From JACCZH01 sp963729445 (GTDB taxonomy: Bacteria; Chloroflexota; Chloroflexia; Thermomicrobiales; CFX8), in the NCBI GenBank assembly GCA_963729445.1, contig CAVSNU010000005.1, positions 868,001 through 932,000 on the forward strand: a stretch of 64,000 nt of DNA, in the 5' to 3' direction. This document shows positions 1 to 9,426 of the stretch, piece after piece. Each line of letters opens with the position of its first letter. The stretch's first letter is position 1. A program made the translations under genes and the position numbers. A model generated the notes under the pieces. It was not told the origin of the DNA and ran no database searches. It worked only from the letters and a program-made list of their open reading frames with translations.

Positions 1-2256
1 CGGACAGGCCGCATAACTCTCCAGCGCGGAAAATGAGAGGCGCAACGACTCGTTCCCCAGGTGGGGCAGCGGGGCTGAGGTCGTTCGCCAACTGCTCGCA
101 CCCGGAAGCTCGTTGAGCGTCCACTGGGCCAGGAAGATGTCGGACAGCGTGTCGCCTGTCATATCTGTCGTATCGAGTGACCGGGCAATTGTTTCGTGCT
201 GCGCCCGGGCGAGAGCGTCGGCGCTCCAGGCGAAGTCGCCTTCGGGCGCAATCGCATCCGCGAGCAGGTGCTTACCGGCGTTGCGTATCTCGGTCAGGAA
301 AATGGAGGGGCCAGCTCGCGATTGACCGTAACTGTTGGCGTAGGAGAGGTACAGGTGGTTACTGGCTCGCGTTGCAGCCACGTAGCCCAGCCGTCGTTCT
401 TCCTCCAGGAAGAGTCGCCTTCGGTCCGCGTCGCGTTTTAGACTACCGGAGCTTTCAAAACCCAAACTCTCAGTCTGGTTCAGATCCAACCCACGATCCA
501 GGCGGAGGTTGAGGGGGAAACGACCTCCAGCCATGCCCGCGACAAACACATGGGCGAATTCGAGTCCCTTGGCGGCATGTACCGTCATGATCTGAACGCC
601 GGAGACACCAGGTTCGGGCTGGTCGGTTGTGGACGTCTCGGCCTCCAGCTCGTCGATAAGCCCAAGCCTGGCGATTCCTGCTTCGGCAAGCTGCTTGGCA
701 CGCTCGATCGTGCGCTGCAGCGAGCGAACGTAGCGGTAGTCATCTTTGGTGACGGTTTCACCGAGCGGCAAGCGCCCGCAGATCATTGCTGCGCCAAAGA
801 CCTGTTCCGGTAGCGAGCGCTCGGCGAGCTCGTCGAGCTTCGCAAGCATCCGGCGTGCTATCGGGGCGATGAATGGATCGAGCTCGGTAAGGGCCGTGAC
901 GAGATTCTCGTCAGCCATATGCGCGTCAATCTGCGCCGCCGGGATGCGGATCGCGTCGATGCCCTGACAGGTAAGGATGCGGATCAGGTCGCCGGGGCGC
1001 GTCTCATCGATCAGCCGCAACACCGCCAGAACATCCGCAACGGCGTCGTCGGCTGACCGTGAGGAGTCGCCAGCATTCGAACGCAATCCATGTGCGCGAA
1101 GGGCATGTTCGATCGGCCCAGCACCAATCTGGACACTGCGCAGGAGGATGGCGATGTGCTCCAGCGGCACATTCTCAAGCCAGTGCAACCGGGCAATCTG
1201 CCGGGCGATCAGATGCGCCTCCTCGTGCTCGTCGCTTGTTTGCGTCAGTGTCGGAACGGCGCCGGCGCGCGCATCATGCGCGAACAGCTCCTCGCGGTGG
1301 TTGGTGGTGTTCACCGCGATCAGGGCATTCGCGACATCGAGGATGTTCTGGTGGGAGCGGAAATTTCGCGAGAGATGGACCGTCGTGACATTGGGATAGC
1401 GCGTGGCCATGTCTGACAGGAAGCTGTGACTCGCGCCACGAAAGGCATAAATCGATTGGTCGACATCCCCCACGACGGTGAGGTTGCCGCCGTCTCCGGC
1501 GAGTTGCTGGATCAAGAGCGATTGAGCCTGGTTGATGTCCTGGTACTCATCGACAAGGATGTGCTTGAACGTCCTTCGCCAGCGTTGGAGAGTGGCCGGA
1601 TTGTCTTCAAAGGTCTCGATCAGTCTGGTTTGAAGCTCGCCCCAGTCAAAGTCACGGTCTCCGCAGATGAGCTCCCGTTGATACAGGTCGTAGGCGGTCG
1701 CGAGGTCGCGCAGGTGCGCATCATTGCGGCTTCGAGCGATGTGGATTACCTGGCTGGGATCGAGGTGCTCATCCTTGGCCCGGTCGATCAACGTGAGCGC
1801 TTGCCGTACCAGCTCCGGGTGCCGCGAGCCATACGCGGGGAACTCGTGCCCCTTGATTGCGGTTTCCAGCAGGGCTCGACGTGCCTGCCCTTCGAGCACT
1901 CGCGGGGCGGGAAGCCCCTGGCGGCCGCGTTCGATGCGCAAGATCCGCTGGCAGAAGGCGTGGAACGTTTCGACCCAGAACTCGCTGTAGCTGCGGTCCA
2001 GCTGCCCAATAATGCGCTCTTTCATCTCGTTCGCGGCTTTACGCGTGAATGTGAGCGCGAGGATGTCGCCGATCTGGAGGTCGTCGTGCTCAACGAGGTG
2101 AACGAAGCGAGCGGTCAGCGTCGCGGTTTTTCCGGTGCCGGCCCCTGCGATGATGCGTAGCGGGCTGCCTCGATGCTCGATTGCCTGTCGCTGCTGCGCG
2201 GTAAAGGTCGTCTCGATCCTCGAACCCAAGCGAGCCTCATTTCGATACCACAACAT
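1..2256 (-). CDS. UvrD/PcrA-type ATP-dependent DNA helicase, probably with C-terminal nuclease domain (partial)
   Basis: Superfamily 1 helicase of the UvrD/PcrA/Rep type, expected to unwind DNA 3'-5' in repair. The frame is open from an ATG at 2256 to base 1 (752 codons), so the C-terminus lies outside the window. Visible motifs are a Q-motif region (FTAQQRQAIEH), Walker A AGAGTGKT at about residues 37-44, motif Ia LTFTRKAANEM, Walker B DEYQD and motif III VVGDVDQSIYAFRGA. The last residues, LSFSALESYAACP, resemble the start of the PD-(D/E)XK nuclease domain fused to many UvrD-like proteins, so a helicase-nuclease is inferred. No clear ribosome site precedes the ATG. The 292 bases upstream hold no gene that I can see. 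Confidence 0.93.
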   Translation of the reverse strand, partial: MLWYRNEARLGSRIETTFTAQQRQAIEHRGSPLRIIAGAGTGKTATLTARFVHLVEHDDLQIGDILALTFTRKAANEMKERIIGQLDRSYSEFWVETFHAFCQRILRIERGRQGLPAPRVLEGQARRALLETAIKGHEFPAYGSRHPELVRQALTLIDRAKDEHLDPSQVIHIARSRNDAHLRDLATAYDLYQRELICGDRDFDWGELQTRLIETFEDNPATLQRWRRTFKHILVDEYQDINQAQSLLIQQLAGDGGNLTVVGDVDQSIYAFRGASHSFLSDMATRYPNVTTVHLSRNFRSHQNILDVANALIAVNTTNHREELFAHDARAGAVPTLTQTSDEHEEAHLIARQIARLHWLENVPLEHIAILLRSVQIGAGPIEHALRAHGLRSNAGDSSRSADDAVADVLAVLRLIDETRPGDLIRILTCQGIDAIRIPAAQIDAHMADENLVTALTELDPFIAPIARRMLAKLDELAERSLPEQVFGAAMICGRLPLGETVTKDDYRYVRSLQRTIERAKQLAEAGIARLGLIDELEAETSTTDQPEPGVSGVQIMTVHAAKGLEFAHVFVAGMAGGRFPLNLRLDRGLDLNQTESLGFESSGSLKRDADRRRLFLEEERRLGYVAATRASNHLYLSYANSYGQSRAGPSIFLTEIRNAGKHLLADAIAPEGDFAWSADALARAQHETIARSLDTTDMTGDTLSDIFLAQWTLNELPGASSWRTTSAPLPHLGNESLRLSFSALESYAACP

Positions 2257-2548
2257 TGTGCAGGCGCATGCGCGGAAGCAGCAGCGTACGATCGTCCTGT
2301 TCTCGGCCTGGCTCAGGGCCGGTTACTAGCCGGGCACGCCGTTCGTCTCTTCTACTGTCAAATTAATCTTGTCGTCAAGTCTTTTTCAAGAGAAGCGCTC
2401 CTCTCGGGCAGAGGTCGATGATCGCGATCAAGGTTTCATACTGAGGAATGAGGGATGACAAGCAGGACTGGGGTCTGTCATGCCGCCGCGTAATTAGTAC
2501 GCCTAACAAAACCGTCGCGTCAGCAGCCAAGGAAGCAGAAGAGGAGCC

Positions 2549-2996
2549 ATGGAGGAGGGGGTCATCGCGAAGGACCGGTTGCCTGATGGGTGCTGGGCGC
2601 GGATCGCGCCGCTGTTCCCGCCGAAACGCGGCACCGGGCGGCGCTGACGGGGACCCTGGTCGTGCTGCAGACGGGCATCCCCTGGGAGTCCTTGTCCGCC
2701 GAGATGGGGTGGGGGAGCGGGATGCCGTGCTGCTCGAAGAGCCGGCCCGTCGCCGAGCGCACCAGCTCCAGGCCGCCAAGGGGGACGACGACCGGCACCT
2801 CCCTCTGGCCCGGCGCCAGCGCCGCGTCATCGCCCGCGTCGCCCGCTGCGGTGTCGAGCCCGAGCACCGCCGGGGACGCTCCCGGGGGTGGTTGCCCGAC
2901 GCGCTCCTGGCTGCCCTCCAGCTGGCCTGCGTCTCCTCGGCGAACCACGTCCAACTCTCGACAACGGTCGGCCCGGACCGCCGCGGCCTCTGCTAA
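2549..2996 (+). pseudogene. Degenerate IS5-family transposase relic
   Basis: Relic of an IS5-type (DUF4096 N-terminus) transposase in at least two frames. Frame 2 from the ATG at 2549 reads LPDGCWARIAPLFPP and stops at 2645. The neighbouring frame then continues with RAALTGTLVVLQTGIPWE and EMGWGSGM, which are the conserved N-terminal block of this family. A C-terminal trace, ARVARCGVEPEHRRGRSR, appears later in the first frame. The central DDE region is missing, so the element is dead. No terminal inverted repeats were recognised. The relic ends next to the VOC gene. Confidence 0.7.
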
Positions 2997-3005
2997 ACTA
3001 GGGAC

Positions 3006-3446
3006 ATGACGATCAAGAGATTGGACCACGTCAGCGTCGTCGTCGACGACCTTCCAGCCGCTATCGCTTTTTTCACCGCGCTCGGCATGACGCTCGAAGG
3101 CGAGGCGCTGGTCGAGGGCCCGTGGGTGGACCGCGTCAACAGGCTCGAAGGTGTCCAAGTCGACATCGTGATGATGCGGACCCCAGATGGGCACGGGCAG
3201 CTTGAGCTGACGAAGTTTCGCAATCCAAGCCTGGTCGAGAGCGCACCGGCGAACGCCCCGCCGAACACGCTGGGCCTCCGGAGCGTCATGTTTACCGTCG
3301 AAAGCGTCGACGACACGGTCGCGCGCCTGCGTGCCACCGGCGCCGAACTCGTCGGCGAGGTGGCCCAGTACGAGGACCTGTACAGACTCTGCTACATGCG
3401 CGGCCCTGCGGGCATCATCGTCGCGCTGGCCGAGGAACTCTTCTGA
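3006..3446 (+). CDS. VOC (glyoxalase/bleomycin resistance/dioxygenase) superfamily protein
   Basis: 146 residues, the usual length for a one-chain protein with two beta-alpha-beta-beta-beta modules. The N-terminal module starts with the typical KRLDHVSVVVDDLPAAIAFF and the second with LGLRSVMFTVESVDDTVARL. A metal-binding His is likely in LDHVSVVV and a Glu in GQLELTKF, but the substrate cannot be told from sequence. It stands alone between the IS5 relic and the first luciferase-like oxidoreductase on the other strand. Lactoylglutathione lyase, a dioxygenase or a resistance protein would all fit the fold. Confidence 0.85.
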   Translation: MTIKRLDHVSVVVDDLPAAIAFFTALGMTLEGEALVEGPWVDRVNRLEGVQVDIVMMRTPDGHGQLELTKFRNPSLVESAPANAPPNTLGLRSVMFTVESVDDTVARLRATGAELVGEVAQYEDLYRLCYMRGPAGIIVALAEELF

Positions 3447-3585
3447 CGCGTTCCCCGCCTGCGGAGCAACCGGTGGCGCCCCAGGCGCTCCTTCGACTCG
3501 ACCCCATGGCTCGCCACCAGCCTGCTTTCTCGCCTACGTGCGCCGCGGTTTTGTTTGGCGCACTTAGTGGATGTGTCGGGTTCGG

Positions 3586-4473
3586 CTAGCGCGTGACGGC
3601 ACCCTGGGCGCGTACCGCGAACTCCTGCTTCAGCTCAGGCACGATCCTGGCAGCCTGTTCGAGGGTTGCGACGCTCGCACCCTCGGGGAACTTGAAGTAG
3701 ACCTCGCTCGCGCCTGCCTCGATGTACTCCTGAACGATCCTGCGCCAAGTGTCGATATTCTCGAATGGGTTGAGGCCGAGAACACCCTGGAAGGCAAAGC
3801 CTGAGCGGCGGATTGAAGCCGGGTCGCGGCCAATGTCCGCGCAGTGCTTGTCGAGCACCGCACCGAACTCAGCCATCTTCTCGGGGTTGTGGTTGACGTT
3901 CCAGGTGTCGGCGTGTTCGGCAACCAGCCGCAACATGCGGCTCTTCTGTGCCCCGACCATGATCGGAAGCCGTTCCTGGACCGGTTTGGGCTGGAAGGGG
4001 GCGTTGTCGAGCTGGTAGTGCGTGCCGTTGAAGGTCGTGCGCTGCTCGGTGGTGAGGGAGCGGATGACCTGGAGCGCTTCGTCGAGCATGTCTACCCGCA
4101 CCCCGGCCGGCGGAAGATCGAAACCGAACGCTTCATGCTCCCGCACGAACCAGCCTGCGCCAATGCCAAGATCCACCCGTCCACGGGTTACATGATCGAG
4201 CGTGGTGGCCTGTTTTGCCAGGAGTACCGGGTTGCGATAGGTGTTCCCGCTCACCAGCACAGCGACGCGGACGCGCGGCGTCAGGGCCGCGAGCGACGAG
4301 ATCAGCGTCCAGCCTTCGAGAAAATCGACCTCCTCGTCTCCCGCGGTCGGCATGAAGTGGTCGACCAGACCGGCGCAGTCGAAACCGAGCCCTTCGATGG
4401 TCTGCCACTGTTGCTGAATGGTCGTCCACGGGATCGACTGCGAGGTCCAGATTCCAATGCGAAGGTCAAACAA
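3586..4473 (-). CDS. LLM-class F420-dependent oxidoreductase
   Basis: 295-residue TIM-barrel protein of the luciferase-like monooxygenase class, the group that uses F420 (or FMN) for hydride transfer. Recognisable blocks are an N-terminal RIGIWTSQ, FDCAGLVDHF, ARVRVAVLVSG-type strand (LTPRVRVAVLVSGNTYRNP), LAKQATTLDHVTRGRVDLGIGAGW and LPIMVGAQKSRMLRLVAEHADTWN. The start is taken as TTG at 4473, with GAAAGG upstream. It diverges from a second LLM gene across about 150 bases, and cofD, cofC and fbiC for F420 lie further along the window. The substrate is unknown. Confidence 0.9.
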   Translation of the reverse strand: MFDLRIGIWTSQSIPWTTIQQQWQTIEGLGFDCAGLVDHFMPTAGDEEVDFLEGWTLISSLAALTPRVRVAVLVSGNTYRNPVLLAKQATTLDHVTRGRVDLGIGAGWFVREHEAFGFDLPPAGVRVDMLDEALQVIRSLTTEQRTTFNGTHYQLDNAPFQPKPVQERLPIMVGAQKSRMLRLVAEHADTWNVNHNPEKMAEFGAVLDKHCADIGRDPASIRRSGFAFQGVLGLNPFENIDTWRRIVQEYIEAGASEVYFKFPEGASVATLEQAARIVPELKQEFAVRAQGAVTR

Positions 4474-4627
4474 GAGCGAGGCCTTTCTTGATGCGTTCGC
4501 GCCCGCGGTGAATAACTGCCGCGCGTACGGCGTTGGGAGAGCTAGCCCACGTATTGGGTGCGTGATTGGCTTACCCTCGGCAGTATAACCGAGTGGCAGA
4601 GCACGACAGCTAGCAAGGAAGTATGTT

Positions 4628-5503
4628 TTGAGAATCGGCGTAGTTTTTCCTCAGACCGAGATTGGTCCTGAAACCGCCCCGATACGGGCTTACGCGCAGG
4701 CGGTGGAGGAGCTTGGATACGATCATCTGCTGGCCTACGACCATGTGCTGGGGGCGGGTCTGGCGAACAGGCCTGGATTCCGCGGGCCCTACAACAGTGA
4801 GACCCAGTTTCGCGAAGTGTTCGTGCTCTTCGGGTATCTCGCGGCGATCACGGAGAAGCTTGAGCTGGTGACCGGCGTCGTTATCCTGCCTCAACGCCAG
4901 ACGGTGCTCGCGGCCAAGCAGGCGGCCGAAGTGGACCTGTTGAGCGAGGGCCGGACGCGGCTTGGCGTGGGCATTGGCTGGAATGAGGTTGAGTATATCG
5001 GCCTCAATGAGGAGTTCCGTAACCGGGGCAAGCGCATCGAAGAGCAGATCGTGGTGCTGCGCAAGCTCTTCACCGAGCCGGTGGTGAGTTTCAAAGGGAA
5101 GTACCACCACATCCCGGAAGCGGGGATCAACCCCTTGCCGGTTCAGCGGCCTATCCCCATCTGGATCGGTGGGACCGCCCCGGTGGTGATGGAGCGCATC
5201 GGCCGGCTGGCCGACGGTTGGTTCCCACAAGTACAGCCTGGTGAGCGGTTGAAGGAGATGCTGGAGCAGATCGCGGAGGGGGCACGCAAAGCTGGACGCG
5301 ATCCCAAATCGATCGGCATGGAGGGTCGGATCACGATCACACACGCCGACCCTTCCGAGTGGCAAGCCATGACCGACGCCTGGCGCGACGTCGGCGCAAC
5401 ACATCTGTCAGTCGATACGATGGGCGCGAAGATGAACGTCGACGGTCACATCGACATGTTGCGCCGCTATCGTGAGGTGGTTGATGAACACTCTTCGGTG
5501 TAG
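4628..5503 (+). CDS. LLM-class F420-dependent oxidoreductase
   Basis: 291-residue luciferase-like TIM-barrel protein, paralogous to the divergent neighbour. It shows an N-terminal RIGVVFPQTEIG, a LGYDHLLAYDHVLGA block, LVTGVVILPQRQTVLAAKQAAEVDLLSEGR, GIGWNEVEYIGL and PIPIWIGGTAPVVMERIGR, typical of TIGR03619-like F420 proteins. The start is TTG at 4628, because AAGGAAG sits about seven bases upstream and the nearby ATG at 4623 is out of frame. It converges on hemG, 53 bases away. It probably oxidises or reduces an organic substrate with F420; no more can be said. Confidence 0.9.
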   Translation: MRIGVVFPQTEIGPETAPIRAYAQAVEELGYDHLLAYDHVLGAGLANRPGFRGPYNSETQFREVFVLFGYLAAITEKLELVTGVVILPQRQTVLAAKQAAEVDLLSEGRTRLGVGIGWNEVEYIGLNEEFRNRGKRIEEQIVVLRKLFTEPVVSFKGKYHHIPEAGINPLPVQRPIPIWIGGTAPVVMERIGRLADGWFPQVQPGERLKEMLEQIAEGARKAGRDPKSIGMEGRITITHADPSEWQAMTDAWRDVGATHLSVDTMGAKMNVDGHIDMLRRYREVVDEHSSV

Positions 5504-5556
5504 AGCGTGCTCCCCGTGATCTGACGATCCTCTCCGCGTGCCCCGCTGACTCCAGA

Positions 5557-6969
5557 TCAGCGCACGGTCACGCGCTTGAGCAGGGCCGCTGCTTGTTCCT
5601 GTGCGTTGCGGATGCAATCTGGGATGCCGACGCCCCGGTAGGCAGAGCCGGTGAGGGCGAGGCGGGGTGTTGAGGTCAGGAGGCTGTCGATCTGGGACAG
5701 CCGGGCCTGGTGGCCGAGGTTGTACTGCGGCATGGCGTTGGGCCAGCGGTAGATGCGCGTAAGGATCGGGTCGGCGGTGATACCGGTGATGGAGGCGAGC
5801 TCGCTGCGCACGAGGTCGATCATCTGGTCCTCGGGCAGGAAGGCATTCTCCTCCTGCCCGGCGCGCCCAACGAAGCCACGGAGCAGCGCGACGCCCTCGG
5901 GGACGCGGCCGGCGAACTTGTTGGACGTCCAGGTGACAGCCGTCATGGAGCGCCCCTCGACCCTTGGAATGACGAAGCCTCGTCCACCCTGTTTCCCCGC
6001 CACATCTCCCGCATTGAAGGCCATCGAGACCGTTGACGAGGAGACGTAGGGGATCTCGCGCAGGATGGCCGCGAGCTGGGGAGCAAGATCTGCCACGAGA
6101 TCTGCGCTGGCTGGAGCGGGGGTCGCCAGCAGCACGCCGTCAACGCTCAGGTCTGTTCCGTCTGACAACCTGACCCGGTAGCCGTCAGGCGCTGGCTCGA
6201 TGCCCGTCAGGGCTGTTCCCTCGCGCAGATCGCAGGCAGCGAGCGCATCGACCATGCCGCTGATGAGCTCGCCCAAACCGTCGGCCAGGCTGACAAAGGG
6301 TGTGTGCTTGCGAGACGTTTGTTCGCTCAGACGCGCGTTCATCGCTTTGCGCTGGGCGATTGCGCCGCGGATGATGCCGCCGTGCTGTCGCTCCACGTCC
6401 CGCAGACGAGGGAAGGTCGAGGCCAGACTGAGTTTGGCGGCGTCGCCGGCGTAGATACCGGAGAGCAGCGGCTCAGCCATGTTCTCGAACGCCTCGCGTC
6501 CCACGCGACGGGTGACAAAGCTGCCGACCGACTCGTCTTCTTTGCTCTTGCTGGATGGTATGACATAGTCCGCGAGCAGGCGCACCTTGCCGAGCGGCGA
6601 GAGCAGCGGTGTTGTTCGCGACCGCGTTGAACTGGGTTGGGACTAACAGGGTGATGCCCTCAGGCAGCGGGACGAGCTTGCCCTTGCGGAGGATGAAGGT
6701 GCCGCCACCGTCGGAGCGGGTGTTGACGAGCCGGTCTTCGAGACTGAGCCGCTGTACGAGTTCGACACCCTCAGGCTTGGTCGAGAGGAACGAATCCGGG
6801 CCGGCGTCGATCAGGAGATCGCTAACCCGCTCGGTCTGGATCACGCCACCGAAGCGGTCGCTGGCTTCAATCAGTGTGACTCCCGCCCCGAGGTCGTGCA
6901 GTGCGAGGGCCGCACTCAGCCCGGAAATGCCTCCGCCGCGACCAGAATGTGGGGCTTGCGATCAGGCAC
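5557..6969 (-). CDS. hemG: Protoporphyrinogen oxidase HemG/HemY-type, interrupted by two frameshifts
   Basis: FAD-dependent oxidation of protoporphyrinogen (or coproporphyrinogen) in heme synthesis. It is the last gene of the hemE-hemH-hemG operon. Read from GTG at 6969, the N-terminus is PHILV, then GGGISGLSAALALHDLGAG (dinucleotide-binding site) after a missing base near 6940. The second part holds DAGPDSFLSTKPEG. A one-base excess near 6610 is needed to join VPTQFNAVANNT to LLSPLGKVRLLADYVIP. The C-terminal 342 residues (GIYAGDAAKLSLASTFPRL, ALTGSAYRGVGIPDCI) are intact. Both changes are single-base indels that restore a perfect family sequence, so sequence errors are as likely as inactivation. 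Coproporphyrinogen oxidase (HemY) is the alternative activity. Confidence 0.88.
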
Positions 6970-7919
6970 GGACGGGGACTGCCTGCTTTCACCGTCTCGC
7001 GGACGGCGTTGGAGACTGCCTCGATCAAGCCCGGATCGTCGTTCAACATCTCGCTGCGCTCCATGCGGATGCCCAGCTCGGCGGCCTGCCCTTTATGCTC
7101 GATGTCCACGTCAAACAGCACTTCGACGTGGTCGCAAACGAAGCCGATCGGCACCAGCAGGACGTTCTTGTGACCTTCTGCTTTCAACACGTCAAGCGTC
7201 TCTTCGACGGTCGGACCAAGCCACGGGTCGGCGGTGGCGCCCTGGCTCTGGAACGCGAAGCGGTAGTTGGCCGGTTTCAGCTGCTGGGCAACGAGCTCGA
7301 CCGAGGCCTGGAGCTCCTGCGGATACTGGTCGCCGGATTCGAGCACGCGGGCCGGGAGCGAGTGCGCGGTGAAGACGATCGGCACGCTGGCGCGCTCGTC
7401 GCCGGTGAAGTGGCGCTCGAGCGCTTCGGTGACTTTGCGAGCGACTGCGTCGATGAAGGCCGGCTCCTCCTTCCAGCTCCTGACCTGGCTCACCGGGAGC
7501 GAGACTCCCTGATCGCTCAGGGCCTTGTCGAGCTTGCCCATATACGCGCCGACGCTCATGCGGCTGTAGTGAGGGGCCATGACGATGCCCACGATCTCAT
7601 TCACGCCGTCGGCCAGCATCTGCGGAACCACGTCTCCAATATATGGATGCCAGTGCCGCATACCGACGTAGGTCTTGTAGACGATACCGGCTGTGGCGGC
7701 CTCGTCGTCGTTCAACGCCTGCTCGACGCCCCTGGCTTGCGCGGTTGTGATCTCCAGTATGGGTGATCTGCCCCCGATCGAGCGGTAGCGTTCGGTGATT
7801 TCGTCCAGCAGCTCCTGGGATGTCGGGCGGCCGCCACGGATGTCGGCCAGGAAGGGCTCAACCTCGTCGATCGAGTTGGGTCCGCCATAGGCCATCAAGA
7901 GAACGCCGATTGTTCGCAT
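6867..7919 (-). CDS. hemH: Ferrochelatase (proto/coproporphyrin ferrochelatase)
   Basis: Inserts ferrous iron into a porphyrin in heme synthesis. The open frame is 350 residues from ATG at 7919. Family features are GVLLMAYGGPNSIDEVEPFL at the N-terminus, the catalytic His in IVFTAHSLPARV, and GFVCDHVEVLFDVDIE with the conserved acidic residues. Sequence up to about RETVKAG is family-like. The last 35 or so residues run 100 bases into hemG in another frame and look non-homologous, so the true end is probably near 6969 and may be disturbed by the indels seen in hemG. It starts 27 bases after hemE, consistent with one transcript. Confidence 0.92.
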   Translation of the reverse strand: MRTIGVLLMAYGGPNSIDEVEPFLADIRGGRPTSQELLDEITERYRSIGGRSPILEITTAQARGVEQALNDDEAATAGIVYKTYVGMRHWHPYIGDVVPQMLADGVNEIVGIVMAPHYSRMSVGAYMGKLDKALSDQGVSLPVSQVRSWKEEPAFIDAVARKVTEALERHFTGDERASVPIVFTAHSLPARVLESGDQYPQELQASVELVAQQLKPANYRFAFQSQGATADPWLGPTVEETLDVLKAEGHKNVLLVPIGFVCDHVEVLFDVDIEHKGQAAELGIRMERSEMLNDDPGLIEAVSNAVRETVKAGSPRPCLIASPTFWSRRRHFRAECGPRTARPRGGSHTD

Positions 7920-7946
7920 GGCGCGTTGCCCTGCTTTCTAGTGTCA

Positions 7947-8987
7947 CTAATCTCGATTGCAGCGGTAGTTGTGCACCATCTCGACGACGGCCTGGACATT
8001 GCCAACAGGTGTCTGGGGCAGAATCCCGTGCCCCAGGTTGAAGATGTGGCCCGGGCGCCCGGCGGCCAGGTCGAGAATGTCGTTGACGCGCGTCTGAATC
8101 TCGTCGCGTGGCGCGAAGAGCACCAGCGGATCGAGGTTGCCCTGCACCGCTCGATCGTGGCCAACAAGCTCCCAGCCGCGATCCAACGGGATCCTCCAGT
8201 CGACTCCCACGACGCTCGTGCCGGCCTCCGCCACCAGATCAAGCATGCCGGCAGTGTCCGTACCGAACAGGATCGTCGGAACTCCCTCGGCGTTCACCGC
8301 GTCGAAGATGCGCTTCGTCGCTGGAAGCACGTAGCGACGGTAGTCGTTCGGGGCCAGCGCTCCCGCCCAGGAGTCGAAGACCTGTACCACTTGCGCGCCG
8401 GCCTCGATCTGCGCCTTCAGGTAGTCGATTGTCATCGTCGCCAGCTTCTCCATCAGGAGCTGCCAGGTTGGTTCGTCCCCGTACATCAGGGCTTTGGTGC
8501 GCTGGTAGTTGCGGGAGGAGCCGCCTTCAATGGCGTAGCTGGCCAGGGTGAAGGGTCCACCGGCGAAGCCGATCAGCGCTACTTCGTCGTTCAGCTCACG
8601 GCGTACGATCGAGATTGCGTCCAGCGTCGATTTCAGATGCTCCCGCGGATCGTAGCCGCGCAGCGCTTCAATGGATGCCCGGTCGCGCAAGGGGTTGTGC
8701 AGGACGGGACCTTCGCCGGCGGCGAATTCCAGGTCCATGCCCATCGGCACGAGCGGCGGCAGGATGTCGGCGAAGATGATGGCCGCGTCGACACCAAGCT
8801 GGTGTACCGGCAGCAGCGTCACCTCAGCCGAGAGCTCAGCGCTGGAAATAATCTCAAGAATCGTGTGACGCTCGCGGATGGCGCGGTACTCGGCCTGATA
8901 GCGTCCGGCCTGCCGCATGAACCAGACGGGCGTGCGATCGACCGGCTCTCTACGGCAAGCGGCCAGGAATCGTTCTGCTCGTTGCAC
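7947..8987 (-). CDS. hemE: Uroporphyrinogen decarboxylase
   Basis: Decarboxylates uroporphyrinogen III to coproporphyrinogen III; first gene of the heme operon here. The N-terminal signature RTPVWFMRQAGRYQAEYR (substrate-binding Arg) and the block ALIGFAGGPFTLASYAIEGG are both present, and the C-terminus has FNLGHGILPQTPVGNVQAVVE. I chose GTG at 8987 (346 residues) because GCGAGG lies just upstream and homology begins with QRAERFLAACRREPVDRTP. The open frame extends to an ATG at 9038 without extra homology. Confidence 0.94.
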   Translation of the reverse strand: MQRAERFLAACRREPVDRTPVWFMRQAGRYQAEYRAIRERHTILEIISSAELSAEVTLLPVHQLGVDAAIIFADILPPLVPMGMDLEFAAGEGPVLHNPLRDRASIEALRGYDPREHLKSTLDAISIVRRELNDEVALIGFAGGPFTLASYAIEGGSSRNYQRTKALMYGDEPTWQLLMEKLATMTIDYLKAQIEAGAQVVQVFDSWAGALAPNDYRRYVLPATKRIFDAVNAEGVPTILFGTDTAGMLDLVAEAGTSVVGVDWRIPLDRGWELVGHDRAVQGNLDPLVLFAPRDEIQTRVNDILDLAAGRPGHIFNLGHGILPQTPVGNVQAVVEMVHNYRCNRD

Positions 8988-9224
8988 CCTTACCTCGCTT
9001 ACGAACCACAGGCCAAGATGCCCTACAGATTGTACCAATCCGGGTGGTTCGAACTGCTGAGGAGGCGTTCGCCGATCCCCTGCGTGTCGTCTAGAGGGCT
9101 ATACCAGTTATCCTGAGCGCTAACCAGTCATCCTGAGTACTGGACCACGATGATGGTGTCACCCCCGACCGACAGGTAGGAACCCCGGAGCGTGACAACT
9201 GCCCTGTGGTCCAGTACTGAGTTT

Positions 9225-9314
9225 GATAGTCATCCTGACGCAAGGAAGGATCTCTGCGTCAAACGTCTCCGGTGTCAAGCCAGAGATCCTTCGCTTGCGC
9301 TCAGGATGACTATC
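9225..9314. repeat. GTCATCCTGA palindromic repeat, copy 1
   Basis: Imperfect inverted repeat: the left arm begins GATAGTCATCCTGACGCAAG, the right arm ends CGCTCAGGATGACTATC, and a spacer of roughly 25 bases lies between. A further arm-like piece (CTTCCTTGCGTCAGGATGAC) follows at about 9332-9351. It fills most of the hemE-nitroreductase gap (9039-9426), where I see no gene. Near-identical copies lie at about 12,293 and 17,750. Confidence 0.85.
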
Positions 9315-9426
9315 AGGCGCTCAGGGCAGGCTCTTCCTTGCGTCAGGATGACTAACCAGCGCAGCATGGGACGAAAGGTCCGCGTTTCGGTCAGCATGAG
9401 GCCGGGGGACGATGGAACCCGTCGCA

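Noticed and set aside
7926..9116. 396-codon plus-strand frame antisense to hemE
   Set aside because: It is a shadow of the well-conserved hemE on the other strand and shows no domain of its own.
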